A stretch of 64,000 nucleotides of DNA from Gracilibacter sp. BRH_c7a (GCA_001516055.1 LOEZ01000040.1:62001-126000); one strand, 5' to 3'. Positions 44,939 to 54,179 are shown, numbered from the stretch's first letter. Notes: a model not told the origin generated them from the letters alone. A program made the numbers and translations.

Positions 44939-46588
44939 ATGTTTCAGGAAGATAAGCAAAAACAAGAAAGGTATATTCTGGTTTCTCAGGCAATCTCTTT
45001 TTTTCTTTTAGCAATGGCTATCCTGACAGCAATAAGCTCTCAGGATAAATTGTTTAATTTTCTTGGTTATTATCATTCTGTAGTTATGTTTTTAATTTTA
45101 TTGCCGCTTATTATTTTTATAAGAGTTCTCAGTACTCATTATAATAATGTAAGATTTGAACTGATTTTTAATATCTTTTTCTTGGTCGTCTTAGCCAATT
45201 TCCTTTTTTACCTAAATAATCAGGTTTTTAATATTCTGCTTATAATGCCCATAATACTTACCGCGTTAAAATCTGGATTTAAATATGCCATATATATTTC
45301 CATGGCCTCTTTGATAGTATTATTTTATGTGAGTCATAAGAATGATTTTGCTACGATTGATGTCGATATTATGTATATGATAGTTTTCCTCCTCGTTGCC
45401 TGGCTCCTAGGCAACATGAGAGACACAGAAAACGAGATCCGCAAGAAGCTTGAAAGACAAGCAAGTTATGACGGGCTTACCGACCTCCTTAACCATAGAA
45501 GTTTCCAAAATATTATGGATACGGAACTTGTAAAGGCGAAGGAACAAACACAATCGTTAAGTCTGATACTGCTTGATATAGATTATTTCAAAGTATATAA
45601 CGACTCCTTCGGTCATCCTAAAGGTGACTATGTCCTGAAAAAAGTGGCTTCAATCATAAGCCTCTGCACTCCGCCTACAGGTTATTGTGCCAGATATGGA
45701 GGGGAAGAATTCGCCCTGATATTACCGGAGATGAATGTAGAAGCTGCTAAGATAGTAGCCGAAAAGATACGCAAAACTATGGAAGAAACTAATTTTTCCG
45801 GAATGGAAGTTTTGCCAAGAGGTAAATTGACCGTATCCATAGGATTAGCAGAATATCCTCTAATGGCAACTAATAAGGAAAAACTCATCCAAAAAGCTGA
45901 TGAAGCCCTCTATAAAGCAAAATTTATTAGTAAAAATAAAGTTGAAACGTATTACTCAGTATTTGACGAATTGAGCTTAGTTTTAGAGGATGAAGAAAGG
46001 GATATCTTTAATTCTATCCGCACTTTAACCATGGTAATCAATGCAAAAGATAAGTACACTTATGGGCATTCAGAACGTACTATGGAATTAGCCCGCAGAT
46101 TCGCTGAGAAGCGGAACATGCCTAAGAGTAGTAAAACCCAATTGATTTATAGTTCCTTGTTGCATGATATTGGCAAGATAGAAGTAAGCAGGGATATTCT
46201 CAATAAACCTGCAAAGCTTAATAATAATGAATGGGAAATATTAAAGGGTCATCCCCAATGGGGGGCAGATATTATACGACCCTTAAAATCCTTTGAAGAA
46301 ATAGGAGAAATAGTTCTCTATCATCACGAGAATTTTGATGGCAGTGGTTATCCTAAAGGGCTGAAAGGCTTAGAAATACCTTATGGAGCACGTGTCTTAA
46401 GGATTATTGATAGCTTCGATGCTATAACCACAAATCGTCCATATAAATTCGGTATGACCAACGCCCAAGCTATTGAAGAGCTGAGGGGATTTTCTGGGAT
46501 TCATTATGATTCGATTATTTTTGAGCAGTTTGCAGAAATGATTTTAAACGATTCCCTTCCTCATAATTCATACTATTTCAATGAGTGA
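44939..46588 (+). CDS. Membrane GGDEF / HD-GYP protein
   Basis: About six N-terminal helices (residues 18-155), a GGDEF domain with GGEEF at 254-258 (active-type variant), and an HD-GYP domain with LLHDIGKIEVS and HHENFDGSGYPKG. Predicted synthesis and breakdown of cyclic-di-GMP in one chain. It follows the Agr genes directly (after a terminator), raising the possibility of a quorum-to-c-di-GMP link. Confidence 0.92.
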   Translation: MFQEDKQKQERYILVSQAISFFLLAMAILTAISSQDKLFNFLGYYHSVVMFLILLPLIIFIRVLSTHYNNVRFELIFNIFFLVVLANFLFYLNNQVFNILLIMPIILTALKSGFKYAIYISMASLIVLFYVSHKNDFATIDVDIMYMIVFLLVAWLLGNMRDTENEIRKKLERQASYDGLTDLLNHRSFQNIMDTELVKAKEQTQSLSLILLDIDYFKVYNDSFGHPKGDYVLKKVASIISLCTPPTGYCARYGGEEFALILPEMNVEAAKIVAEKIRKTMEETNFSGMEVLPRGKLTVSIGLAEYPLMATNKEKLIQKADEALYKAKFISKNKVETYYSVFDELSLVLEDEERDIFNSIRTLTMVINAKDKYTYGHSERTMELARRFAEKRNMPKSSKTQLIYSSLLHDIGKIEVSRDILNKPAKLNNNEWEILKGHPQWGADIIRPLKSFEEIGEIVLYHHENFDGSGYPKGLKGLEIPYGARVLRIIDSFDAITTNRPYKFGMTNAQAIEELRGFSGIHYDSIIFEQFAEMILNDSLPHNSYYFNE

Positions 46589-46659
46589 CATCTACATCCT
46601 CCCGGCAATATTACCGGGTTTCCAGTAACTAAGAGAACTGATAATTGGAGGTTGAACAT

Positions 46660-48579
46660 GTGTCTGAAATCTTATTCTTCGCAACTTATCCTGAGTTAGC
46701 TCAATTTGCTCATAAAGTATGTGATACCGATGATGTTACTATTGTAAATGCCAGGATGGATGAAGCTGTTAAACAGGCTTGGAGTGCTGAGAAGAAAGGT
46801 TATCAGGTTATCATTACCCGAGGATTTACTTCTTTGATGATTAGGAATTCAGGAATAGAACTCCCGGTTGTGGATGTTTCTGTTAGCGGATATGATATTG
46901 TTCGTGCCTACTACCAAGCTAAAAAGATCGGAGATAAAGTAGGGATTATAGATACTGAAGATGTTATCTTCGGAGTTGATACATTTGAAGAGATAATTGA
47001 AGATAAGATAATTAAATATACCTGTAGTAATGATTTAGATGATATTAGTAAGGGGGTCAAATACCTCAAAGATCACGGTGTGGAGGTGGTCATAGCCAAG
47101 GTAGCCATGGCCAATGAAGCAAGAAAGCAAGATATGAAATCAGTGATTATTACTTCTGGTTATGATGCAGTACGCAGGGCAATCTGTGAAGCCAAAAGAG
47201 TTAACTCAGTACGCAAACAGGAAAAAAGAAAAGCAGAGCAACTGAAGGCTATCTTGAACTTCACTTACGATGGAATTATTGCACTTGATGATACAGGGAA
47301 GATAACGGCTTTTAACCGCGTTGCCGAACAGCTTTCTGGTTGGAAAGCTGAGAATGCGCTAGGGCGTTTTATCACCGAGGTGATACCTAAAGCGCATTTT
47401 CATAGACTTCTTAAAACCAAACAACCCGAGATTGGAGAATTTTTAGAAATTGGCAGCTCCAAAGTTGTAGCTAACGGAGTGCCTATTATGGTGGATAACC
47501 GTGTGGAGGGAATTGTATCAACTTTTCAGCAAATTGATAGACTGCAAAAATTGGAAAGTAAAGTGCGGAGACAGCTCTCTGAAAGAGGATTAGCAGCAAA
47601 ATATCAATTCCAAGATATAACCGGCAAAAGTGCGGCCCTAATCCAAGTTATCAGTTTAGCTAAGGAGTATTCAGGAGTAGACTCAACCATTCTTATTTAT
47701 GGTCAGACAGGATCAGGTAAAGAAATGTTCGCTCATGCGGTGCATAATGCTAGCAAAAGAAGGAATGAACCTTTCGTAGCAATAAACTGTGCTGCATTAC
47801 CGGAAAGCCTCTTGGAAAGTGAACTATTTGGCTATGTGGAGGGTGCTTTTACCGGAGCCCGTAAGGGAGGTAAAGCGGGAATGTTTGAGATGGCGCATGG
47901 AGGAACTCTCTTTTTAGATGAGGTAGGCGAAATGTCGCCCATGTTGCAGGCCAGGCTTCTCAGAGTAATAGAGCAGGGAGAAGTAATGCGCCTTGGAGAC
48001 AGCAGCATTGTACCTGTTAATGTTCGTTTAATCGCTGCCACTCACCGTGACCTGAGAAAGATGGTAGAGAACCAAGAATTCCGCGAAGATTTATACTATA
48101 GACTAAATGTCTTATCTCTAAAGATTCCACCGCTGAAATATAGAGATAAGGATATAATATCTATCGCTTATCAATTTTTAGCCGAGTTCTGCTCACGCAG
48201 AGGAAAGCCTCCTGGCAAGTTTACCCCTGAAGCAGAAAAGATACTTTTGAATTATAGCTGGCCAGGAAATATAAGAGAATTACGCAATGCTATGGAGAGG
48301 CTGGGTATGAGGCCGTGGAAAAACGAGATTGGCTTCATGGATGTATCTAAGGCCTTACTTCTTGACGAAGAAGAGGATGCCTTTAATTTAGAATTATCTC
48401 CTGAGTCATCTTCTATCCAAAAGAATGATATGTATAGCAGTATTCTGGATAAGCGTATCAGCACCGTAGAAAAACATGTCATTCAAAAAGTTTTACAGGA
48501 ATGTGAAGGAAAAAAAGCAGAGGCTGCTCGTCGATTAGGCATTAGTAGAACAACCCTATGGAGAAAATCGCAAGATTAA
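46660..48579 (+). CDS. PrpR-type sigma-54-dependent activator
   Basis: N-terminal PrpR_N sensor domain (residues 1-190, ITRGFTSLMIRN and SVSGYDIVRAYYQAK), a PAS domain (TAFNRVAEQLSGW), an AAA+ domain with Walker A GQTGSGKE (348-355) and sigma-54 contact loop GAFTGA (395-400), and a Fis-type helix-turn-helix (AEAARRLGISRTTLWRK). GTG 46660 follows GGAGGTTGAACAT. PrpR_N domains bind small metabolites; the ligand here is unknown. The sigma-54 promoter and operon just downstream are the obvious target. Confidence 0.93.
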   Translation: MSEILFFATYPELAQFAHKVCDTDDVTIVNARMDEAVKQAWSAEKKGYQVIITRGFTSLMIRNSGIELPVVDVSVSGYDIVRAYYQAKKIGDKVGIIDTEDVIFGVDTFEEIIEDKIIKYTCSNDLDDISKGVKYLKDHGVEVVIAKVAMANEARKQDMKSVIITSGYDAVRRAICEAKRVNSVRKQEKRKAEQLKAILNFTYDGIIALDDTGKITAFNRVAEQLSGWKAENALGRFITEVIPKAHFHRLLKTKQPEIGEFLEIGSSKVVANGVPIMVDNRVEGIVSTFQQIDRLQKLESKVRRQLSERGLAAKYQFQDITGKSAALIQVISLAKEYSGVDSTILIYGQTGSGKEMFAHAVHNASKRRNEPFVAINCAALPESLLESELFGYVEGAFTGARKGGKAGMFEMAHGGTLFLDEVGEMSPMLQARLLRVIEQGEVMRLGDSSIVPVNVRLIAATHRDLRKMVENQEFREDLYYRLNVLSLKIPPLKYRDKDIISIAYQFLAEFCSRRGKPPGKFTPEAEKILLNYSWPGNIRELRNAMERLGMRPWKNEIGFMDVSKALLLDEEEDAFNLELSPESSSIQKNDMYSSILDKRISTVEKHVIQKVLQECEGKKAEAARRLGISRTTLWRKSQD

Positions 48580-48693
48580 CTACTCAAACTTTATCCTGTC
48601 ATTGTCACTGCAAATCGTTAAAATAAAAAAAATATCAATAATCAAAGATTATCGATCCGGTTCAGTTAAATTATGAAACAAACTATACCGTCG

Positions 48694-48754
48694 AATGTTT
48701 AACATTTGAAACGTTGGTCCTAAGATTAAGATGAAAAACAAATTGTCAAATTTG
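48694..48754. promoter_or_regulatory. Candidate activator-binding palindromes
   Basis: AATGTT-T-AACATT (48694-48706) is a perfect palindrome and CAAATTGTCAAATTTG (48739-48754) an imperfect one. They lie 110-170 bases upstream of the -24 element, the usual distance for enhancer sites of sigma-54 activators. Assignment is inference. Confidence 0.4.
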
Positions 48755-48862
48755 TGGTCAATTACTTTTTTTCACTAAGAATCGATAAATCTTCAAGGGT
48801 TCATGAAGTTTATTAAAGACTGAAGGTTTCAGAACTGTATCAAATTGATAGCACTTGTAATG

Positions 48863-48880
48863 TTGGCATGATACTTGCAT
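48863..48880 (+). promoter_or_regulatory. Sigma-54 (-24/-12) promoter
   Basis: TTGGCATGATACTTGCAT: GG and GC are exactly ten bases apart, matching TGGCAC-N5-TTGC. It lies about 110 bases upstream of the first operon gene and directly downstream of a sigma-54 activator gene. The rest of the 409-base gap holds the candidate palindromes and no reading frame. Confidence 0.85.
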
Positions 48881-48988
48881 TATAATTCAGTAATGGAGGT
48901 GACTCAGATATATCCATCTTCGAATTGGGTGTTATAACTAAATTGAGAGTTTTCGATAAAATTCAAGTAATAAAGGGGGTTAGGGAAA

Positions 48989-49495
48989 TTGAAACAATAC
49001 GATTCAAAGAAGCGTCTGTTCGTAGACGTTAGTCTGTGTCTAGGATGCAAAACTTGTGAATTACGCTGTGCTGTAGAAAGAAACTCTATAAGCAAAACGC
49101 TAACTGAAGCTGTACATGAGGAGATAATCCCAAGGCCTAGAGTATATGTACAATGGCAGAAGGGAGTATCAGTACCCGTTCAGTGCAGACATTGTACTGA
49201 CGCTCCATGTCTGGAGATATGTTCGACAGGGGCATTGCAAAGGGACGAAGAAAGCGGTTGTACTCATATTAATGGAGATAAATGTATCACCTGTTGGATG
49301 TGTGTTATGGTTTGTCCTTACGGAGTGATAGCTCCTGCAATAGAAAAGCACTGCGCTGATAAATGTGATCAGTGTTTCCAAATGGCGGAACCATACTGTT
49401 TGGCTTCCTGTCCAACGGGTGCTTTGCAATTGCTAACACCTGATCAAATTGAAGAACACCTGCAAGAAAAAAGAAAGAGTACAATAGTTTATTAA
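48989..49495 (+). CDS. CooF-like four-cluster ferredoxin protein
   Basis: A 168-residue protein with four cysteine groups for [4Fe-4S] clusters: CLGCKTCELRC (from Cys17), CRHCTDAPCLEIC, CITCWMCVMVC and CADKCDQC...CLASC. It resembles CooF/HycB electron-transfer subunits. No signal peptide, so cytoplasmic. The start is TTG after AAAGGGGG. First gene of the sigma-54 operon; probable electron partner of the CooS-like protein. Confidence 0.88.
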   Translation: MKQYDSKKRLFVDVSLCLGCKTCELRCAVERNSISKTLTEAVHEEIIPRPRVYVQWQKGVSVPVQCRHCTDAPCLEICSTGALQRDEESGCTHINGDKCITCWMCVMVCPYGVIAPAIEKHCADKCDQCFQMAEPYCLASCPTGALQLLTPDQIEEHLQEKRKSTIVY

Positions 49496-49552
49496 ATTGA
49501 TTGAAAAGTACAACCCCATTTTGGTTGGGTGTTAATGAAGGAGGAAAAAGTA

Positions 49553-50887
49553 ATGCGCCAAGTAAGAAGGAAGATCGTTGATCCGTCTGTGCGGACCTAT
49601 TTACTAAAAGCCAAAGAAGAAGGTATTAAATTATCTTGGAATAGATTTGAAGAGATGCTTCCTCAAGACGGTTTTGGAAGGCTGGGTCTGTCTTGCCACG
49701 ATTGTCTGTTGGGACCTTGTCGTCTGAATCCTTTCGGTGAAAATGAAGTAGGGACTATTTGTGGTTTGACGAAAGATGATTTGGTTCTTAGAACCCTTTA
49801 TCGTTTGGTTTCCAATAACGATTTAGAAATTGATCCAACCGATTTAGATTGTGGATGTGAAGATAATGATAGCCTCTTAGGACTTGTCCGTTGCCAAACA
49901 GAAAGCATGAAAAAGATGGTTGGATCTCGTAAGGTTCAAGGGGTAACTAGACAGGTTGGGTTAGGTGTACTTAAAGATGATTACATTAATGTTTGCCTGG
50001 AGGAAGCATCACCTGTATTGATGAATATGGTTCAAGCTTTGGTAGAGGAATTAAAAGAAGAGGCAACCAGTAGAGGCGCAAAAGGCTTCAATGTTGTTGT
50101 TGCAGGAGATATTTCCCCTGTATTCTCTTTCCCTTCGGTAAACAACATTGGCGGGGTTGAATTCGCTGTATTAACTGGATTGCTCGATTCTTATATAGTT
50201 GGAGCAAAAGGATTAGGCTTAGGAAGAAATGCAGTTAGCTATTACCACACTTTCTTTGCTCAAGCAGACCGTTCAGTATGTAAGGTTAAAGTGAAAGACT
50301 GGCTTATAGAATCTGCAGATGCCTATAGGAAACGTGATAGGAAGAAGGTTCTTGCGTCTGACCAGATTGGTGAAGTAGAGCTCATTGACTTAGATAAAGC
50401 AATGATTAAGCAGAATATGGATAACGGGTGTATCAAAGGAGTATGTATATTAGGCGGAGGTACAAATCTTAAAGTTACTCAGGATGCCTTAATATGTGAA
50501 GCAGCAGTGAGACTCTCATCCATGGGTGTGTTATGCCTAACGTACGGTAATGCCGCTGTTACCCTAGGTAAATACGGTTATCTCCAAAAGGCCGGAGATG
50601 CAAATGCACTTGTCAGTTGTGTGGGCGCGGAACTGGATGTGGTAAAAATACTAGACTTAGTAGAAGGACTAGATAAGGAAAAAATTATTGGCCTCATGCC
50701 TGAAATTGCTATGCCACGTGATATTAGTAATGCTTTAGCTTTAGCAGGTACGGGGGTAAAGGTTCTTACTTCAATTAACTTACCTTTAGAAGGCAGTAAA
50801 GCGGTTGGAGCAGAAATCAATACGCTCATTAATTACTGTTCTCCTTCAGAGTATGTAGATGAAGCATTGAATTCTCTAGCATTGTAA
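49553..50887 (+). CDS. CooS-like protein lacking the CO-dehydrogenase active site (mini-CooS)
   Basis: 444 residues, against about 635 for CooS. The N-terminus keeps the B-cluster cysteines Cys48, Cys51, Cys56 and Cys70 (SCHDCLLGPC...TICG), but both D-cluster cysteines are replaced (Asp39, Ser47). C-cluster positions, aligned by eye, are lost: the HGH histidine region is LEEASPVL, ICCTGNE is VAGDISPV, GCNN is GGTN, TTGCAA is TYGNAA; only Cys356 (VSCVG) may remain. It cannot hold the Ni-Fe-S centre as known. CODH surveys have noted short mini-CooS proteins, as I recall. Start after AAGGAGG. Role unknown; likely a one-cluster redox or scaffold protein. Confidence 0.8.
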   Translation: MRQVRRKIVDPSVRTYLLKAKEEGIKLSWNRFEEMLPQDGFGRLGLSCHDCLLGPCRLNPFGENEVGTICGLTKDDLVLRTLYRLVSNNDLEIDPTDLDCGCEDNDSLLGLVRCQTESMKKMVGSRKVQGVTRQVGLGVLKDDYINVCLEEASPVLMNMVQALVEELKEEATSRGAKGFNVVVAGDISPVFSFPSVNNIGGVEFAVLTGLLDSYIVGAKGLGLGRNAVSYYHTFFAQADRSVCKVKVKDWLIESADAYRKRDRKKVLASDQIGEVELIDLDKAMIKQNMDNGCIKGVCILGGGTNLKVTQDALICEAAVRLSSMGVLCLTYGNAAVTLGKYGYLQKAGDANALVSCVGAELDVVKILDLVEGLDKEKIIGLMPEIAMPRDISNALALAGTGVKVLTSINLPLEGSKAVGAEINTLINYCSPSEYVDEALNSLAL

Positions 50888-50963
50888 TACGTTTCATAAA
50901 TTTTGACTATTACTCGATTCAAGCAGATTATTTCTGTTTGAAAGGAGAAGAGGAGGGCTAAGT

Positions 50964-51707
50964 TTGCTTATCGATAAAGCTAAATGTATCGGCTGTGGGC
51001 AATGTCGGCCATTTTGTACAATGAGTTCTATTCATTTTACTCGCAATCAGAAAGGTACCAAGGTACATTGTATGGTAGATGAAGATGAATGCGTTGACTG
51101 TGGAATTTGTTATCGCGCGAAAGTATGTCCAACAGACGCTTTATATCAACCTATTCATGGCTGGCCTCGTTCTATCAGAGGAACGTTCAGTAATCCTCTG
51201 GCGGAGCATAAAGAGACCAGAGTCCCTGGTCGGGGTACGGAAGAAATGAAGACCAATGATATTACAGAGCGTTTTAAGCGGGGATATGCAGGGATGGCTG
51301 CAGAAATGGGACGGCCTGGCACAGGTGCCCGTTTACGGGATGCTGAAAAGGTATTTAAGGCTCTAGCTAAATTAGGAGTAGAATTTGAAAAGAATAATCC
51401 TTTGACAGGATTATTGATTAACAAAGAAACAGGGGAGATGAACCCTGAAGTTTTAAATGAGAAAGTACTTTCAGCTATTATAGAGATGATTATTCCCTTA
51501 GAAGAGGTTATTACTGTATTAGATACGTTGGAAAAGGCCGCTTTGGAGATTGATACCGTTTTTTCCATCGATCTGGTTGCTCGTGTGGATGAGGATTTGT
51601 CTGTTCCGACAGCTAAGATTATGGAGAAGAACGGAAGGTGGCACTCCTTCCATGGAAAGACCAATCTTGGATTGGGCCGACTTCAAGTGAAAGGAGCAGA
51701 TGCATAA
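50964..51707 (+). CDS. Two-cluster ferredoxin fused to a conserved unknown domain
   Basis: 247 residues. N-terminal ferredoxin part: CIGCGQCRPFC (Cys8-18) and CVDCGICYRAKVC (Cys43-55; spacing two residues longer than usual). The remaining 160 residues are an unknown domain with RGYAGMAAEMGRPGTGARLRDAEKV, a helical middle and the ending HGKTNLGLGRLQ. TTG start after AGGAGGG. The stop codon is directly followed by the next ATG, so the two are tightly coupled. Confidence 0.8.
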   Translation: MLIDKAKCIGCGQCRPFCTMSSIHFTRNQKGTKVHCMVDEDECVDCGICYRAKVCPTDALYQPIHGWPRSIRGTFSNPLAEHKETRVPGRGTEEMKTNDITERFKRGYAGMAAEMGRPGTGARLRDAEKVFKALAKLGVEFEKNNPLTGLLINKETGEMNPEVLNEKVLSAIIEMIIPLEEVITVLDTLEKAALEIDTVFSIDLVARVDEDLSVPTAKIMEKNGRWHSFHGKTNLGLGRLQVKGADA

Positions 51708-52349
51708 ATGACACATACTCTACACCGTCGAGGAAATGAAGATAGTTTAAGTGAAGATTATGTAATATTCTCAATGACAGCTAAGGGTTTTAATGAGAAC
51801 AATTCAAGTGGTGCTTTAAAAGAGTTTCTGACTATACTCAGTAAGTACCCCAAAGTAAATATGGGTGATATGAAGACTGGCGGAATGTATCTCGTAGACC
51901 AAGAGCAAATAATTGAAAACGTCCAGGATACCTCCATTGTTCATGCTGTCTTTACAGATAAGAGTGATGTAGTTAAAGCTGTCCGGGAACTTAGAGAAGC
52001 AAATCTTGGTGTTTCAGTAACAGTGACAGGGATAGTTGACGATGTTGGGGAAATATGCAAGGAAGCGGGTATAGACCGTCATACTGTAGAATACTCGGTG
52101 GGTATCCGGGGCAAACTTTCCAAACTGCCGGAAGATGATCTTCTGGAAATTACAACGATGTGTGGACATGGGATGGTATCTCAGAATTTAGCTCGTCAGA
52201 TGCTGCTTGATGTTAAACGAGGAAAACGCAGCTCTCAGGAGGCAGGACAATATTTGGCAACTCCTTGTGTCTGCGGAGTGTTTAATGCTAGGAGAGCCCA
52301 GCTTTTACTCGATGAATTGGTGGAAATTTGGTGCTTCGATGAACTCTAG
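51708..52349 (+). CDS. Unknown protein with C-terminal Cys/His metal-site motif
   Basis: 213 residues, no family I recognise. The C-terminal third has TMCGHGMVSQNLARQML and TPCVCGVFNARRA: Cys152, His154, Cys187 and Cys189 form a plausible site for a metal or Fe-S cluster. The middle (VTVTGIVDDVGEICKEAGI) looks like an alpha/beta domain. Starts immediately after the previous stop codon. Always-cytoplasmic partner of the ferredoxin fusion by context. Confidence 0.75.
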   Translation: MTHTLHRRGNEDSLSEDYVIFSMTAKGFNENNSSGALKEFLTILSKYPKVNMGDMKTGGMYLVDQEQIIENVQDTSIVHAVFTDKSDVVKAVRELREANLGVSVTVTGIVDDVGEICKEAGIDRHTVEYSVGIRGKLSKLPEDDLLEITTMCGHGMVSQNLARQMLLDVKRGKRSSQEAGQYLATPCVCGVFNARRAQLLLDELVEIWCFDEL

Positions 52350-52367
52350 GGGAAGGGTGGGATATAA

Positions 52368-53582
52368 TTGGTATATCTGATAATAGGTAATGGCCCCGCT
52401 GGTATTAGTGCCATAGAAAGTATCAGGCAGTTAGATGATCAAGGAAAGATAATTGTTGTCTCTAAAGAAAATAATCAACCTTACAGTAGGATAATGACTC
52501 CAGAGTATATGACGGGAGAAGTTGAAGAAGAGAATCTCTTTTTTAAAGGAAATGACTTTTATGCTCATTATAATGTTGAGACCCGCTTGGGCAAAATAGT
52601 TAAAGATATTTTGCCTGAACAGAGCATGGTTATCTTAAATGATGGTGAGAAAATAGCTTATGACAAACTGCTAATTGCTTCTGGCTCTCGTCCTGTTATT
52701 CCTTCTTGGGTTAACCTAGATATTAAAGGAGTGTTTACACTCTGGGATAAGGTAGATTCAGAGAGAATCAAACACCATCTCTCTGAGGTCAAGAAGGCGG
52801 TAATCGTGGGGGGAGGGTTAGTTGGCCTCCAAATGGCAAGAGCACTGACTGCCTATGGTATAAATGTTACGATTATAGAGAAAATGAATCGTCTCATGCC
52901 TTTACAGCTTGATGAAACAGCTAGTGATATGGTTAAGCAAATATTAGTTAAAAATGGGATTAGAGTTTTTCTCGATACTGAGGTAGTATCTTTAGAGACT
53001 GAGAATCAAGAGATAAGAGGCGTTAAAACCAAAGAAACGGATATTCCTGCAGATTTAGTACTATTCTCTATCGGGGTGAGACCTAACTTAGATATGGTCC
53101 ATGATACTTCTCTTGAACTAGACCGAGGACTGCTAGTGAATGAATATCAGCAAACTAATTTGGTAAATATCTATGCCGCAGGAGATATCTCCCAAGCTTT
53201 CTGCCAGATAACGGGTGAGCGAAGTTTAAGAGCATTATGGCCATGCGCTATACAACAAGGGAAAGTAGCGGGTACAAATATGGCAGGTGGAGAAGAAAGA
53301 TATCAAGGCAGTATCCCGATGAATTCTTTTCAATTATTTGGACTTTCTGTTCTATCTTTTGGTCAGATAGAAGCAAAAGATGGTGTGGAAGAAAGAATTA
53401 TTCGTTATCCTGCTTCAGGCTCCTACCAAAAACTATTCCTAAAAGAAGATAAACTCTTAGGGTTAATCTTTATAGGGGATATTCAACAAGCAGGATTACT
53501 TTTCCATAAGCATGGAAAGCCACTCCAAGAAGGATACATTGGAAATATACCTTTAGTCGATGTGGAAAATGTTTATTTGTGA
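52368..53582 (+). CDS. FAD-dependent pyridine nucleotide oxidoreductase
   Basis: 404 residues of the NADH oxidase / rubredoxin reductase / NirB-like class: FAD motif IIGNGPAGISAIESI, YSRIMTPEYMTGE, ASGSRPVIP, NAD motif VGGGLVGLQMARAL and IYAAGDISQ. No redox-active cysteine pair is apparent. In CODH-CooF-FNOR clusters the comparable enzyme links CooF to NAD(P). TTG start after GGAAGGGTGG. Last gene of the operon; a terminator follows. Confidence 0.88.
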   Translation: MVYLIIGNGPAGISAIESIRQLDDQGKIIVVSKENNQPYSRIMTPEYMTGEVEEENLFFKGNDFYAHYNVETRLGKIVKDILPEQSMVILNDGEKIAYDKLLIASGSRPVIPSWVNLDIKGVFTLWDKVDSERIKHHLSEVKKAVIVGGGLVGLQMARALTAYGINVTIIEKMNRLMPLQLDETASDMVKQILVKNGIRVFLDTEVVSLETENQEIRGVKTKETDIPADLVLFSIGVRPNLDMVHDTSLELDRGLLVNEYQQTNLVNIYAAGDISQAFCQITGERSLRALWPCAIQQGKVAGTNMAGGEERYQGSIPMNSFQLFGLSVLSFGQIEAKDGVEERIIRYPASGSYQKLFLKEDKLLGLIFIGDIQQAGLLFHKHGKPLQEGYIGNIPLVDVENVYL

Positions 53583-53612
53583 TTAGATTTATATTTTGTA
53601 AGATTATTAAGG

Positions 53613-53645
53613 AACCCGACAAGTCATTCACTTGTCGGGTTTTGT
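53613..53645. terminator. Bidirectional terminator of the sigma-54 operon
   Basis: Stem AACCCGACAAGT / ACTTGTCGGGTT around CATTC, with TTTT on the right. Its right arm is also the last codons of the DUF1836 gene on the other strand. Confidence 0.88.
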
Positions 53646-54179
53646 GTTTTCCATAATTTTGTGCAGGAGCTTTTCTGCCAGACGTTTTTTGGCACAAGCT
53701 TCAGTGGTCAAAGTGATAATGGTATTAATAAGAGTCGGATCATCTAATTCGGAAGATAAAGTATTATTATAGAGATTGGAAAGTTCTTCGTAGGCAGTCT
53801 TCTCGGTATTAAGGAATATATCATAAAAAGCATCATTAGATAGTCCTGAAGCAGCTACTCTGCGAAATAAAGCTTGGATATCTTGAATAGACATAACCTG
53901 TTTAAGATGAAAGATGATTATAAGTATTTTGACTTGATCCCTATTGTACTTTTTTTTACGGGGTTTATTAATTATTCCTGCTTTTACATAATTGTTAATC
54001 ATAGATTTAGTTATGATATTCTCTTTAGAGCTCCTCTTAAAGAATTCATATTCTTGATCGAAGAAGGTTAACAATTGATCCATATAGATATCTATATTAG
54101 GGATATCTTCATGCTCAACACCTCGATAATCTAAGATATGCTGTCCATCGATAGGTTTGCTCATATTTTCCCGCTCCAT
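53628..54179 (-). CDS. DUF1836 helix-turn-helix protein
   Basis: 183 residues with an N-terminal MerR-like helix-turn-helix (NIITKSMINNYVKAGIIN, RKKKYNRDQVKILIIIFHLK) characteristic of DUF1836. Probably a DNA-binding regulator; target unknown. ATG 54179 follows GAGGAATAAG; ATG 54164 after GGAGCGG is a valid alternative. Convergent with the sigma-54 operon. Confidence 0.83.
   Translation of the reverse strand: MERENMSKPIDGQHILDYRGVEHEDIPNIDIYMDQLLTFFDQEYEFFKRSSKENIITKSMINNYVKAGIINKPRKKKYNRDQVKILIIIFHLKQVMSIQDIQALFRRVAASGLSNDAFYDIFLNTEKTAYEELSNLYNNTLSSELDDPTLINTIITLTTEACAKKRLAEKLLHKIMENTKPDK

Noticed and set aside
49553-50887. Functional anaerobic CO dehydrogenase
   Set aside because: C-cluster and D-cluster ligands are missing and the protein is far too short.
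49553-50887. CooS pseudogene
   Set aside because: The frame is intact, has a strong ribosome site and sits in a tightly spaced operon; loss of ligands looks selective.
50578-51664. Long minus-strand frames across the pseudo-CODH operon
   Set aside because: They are antisense to well-supported genes and have no ribosome sites or domains.
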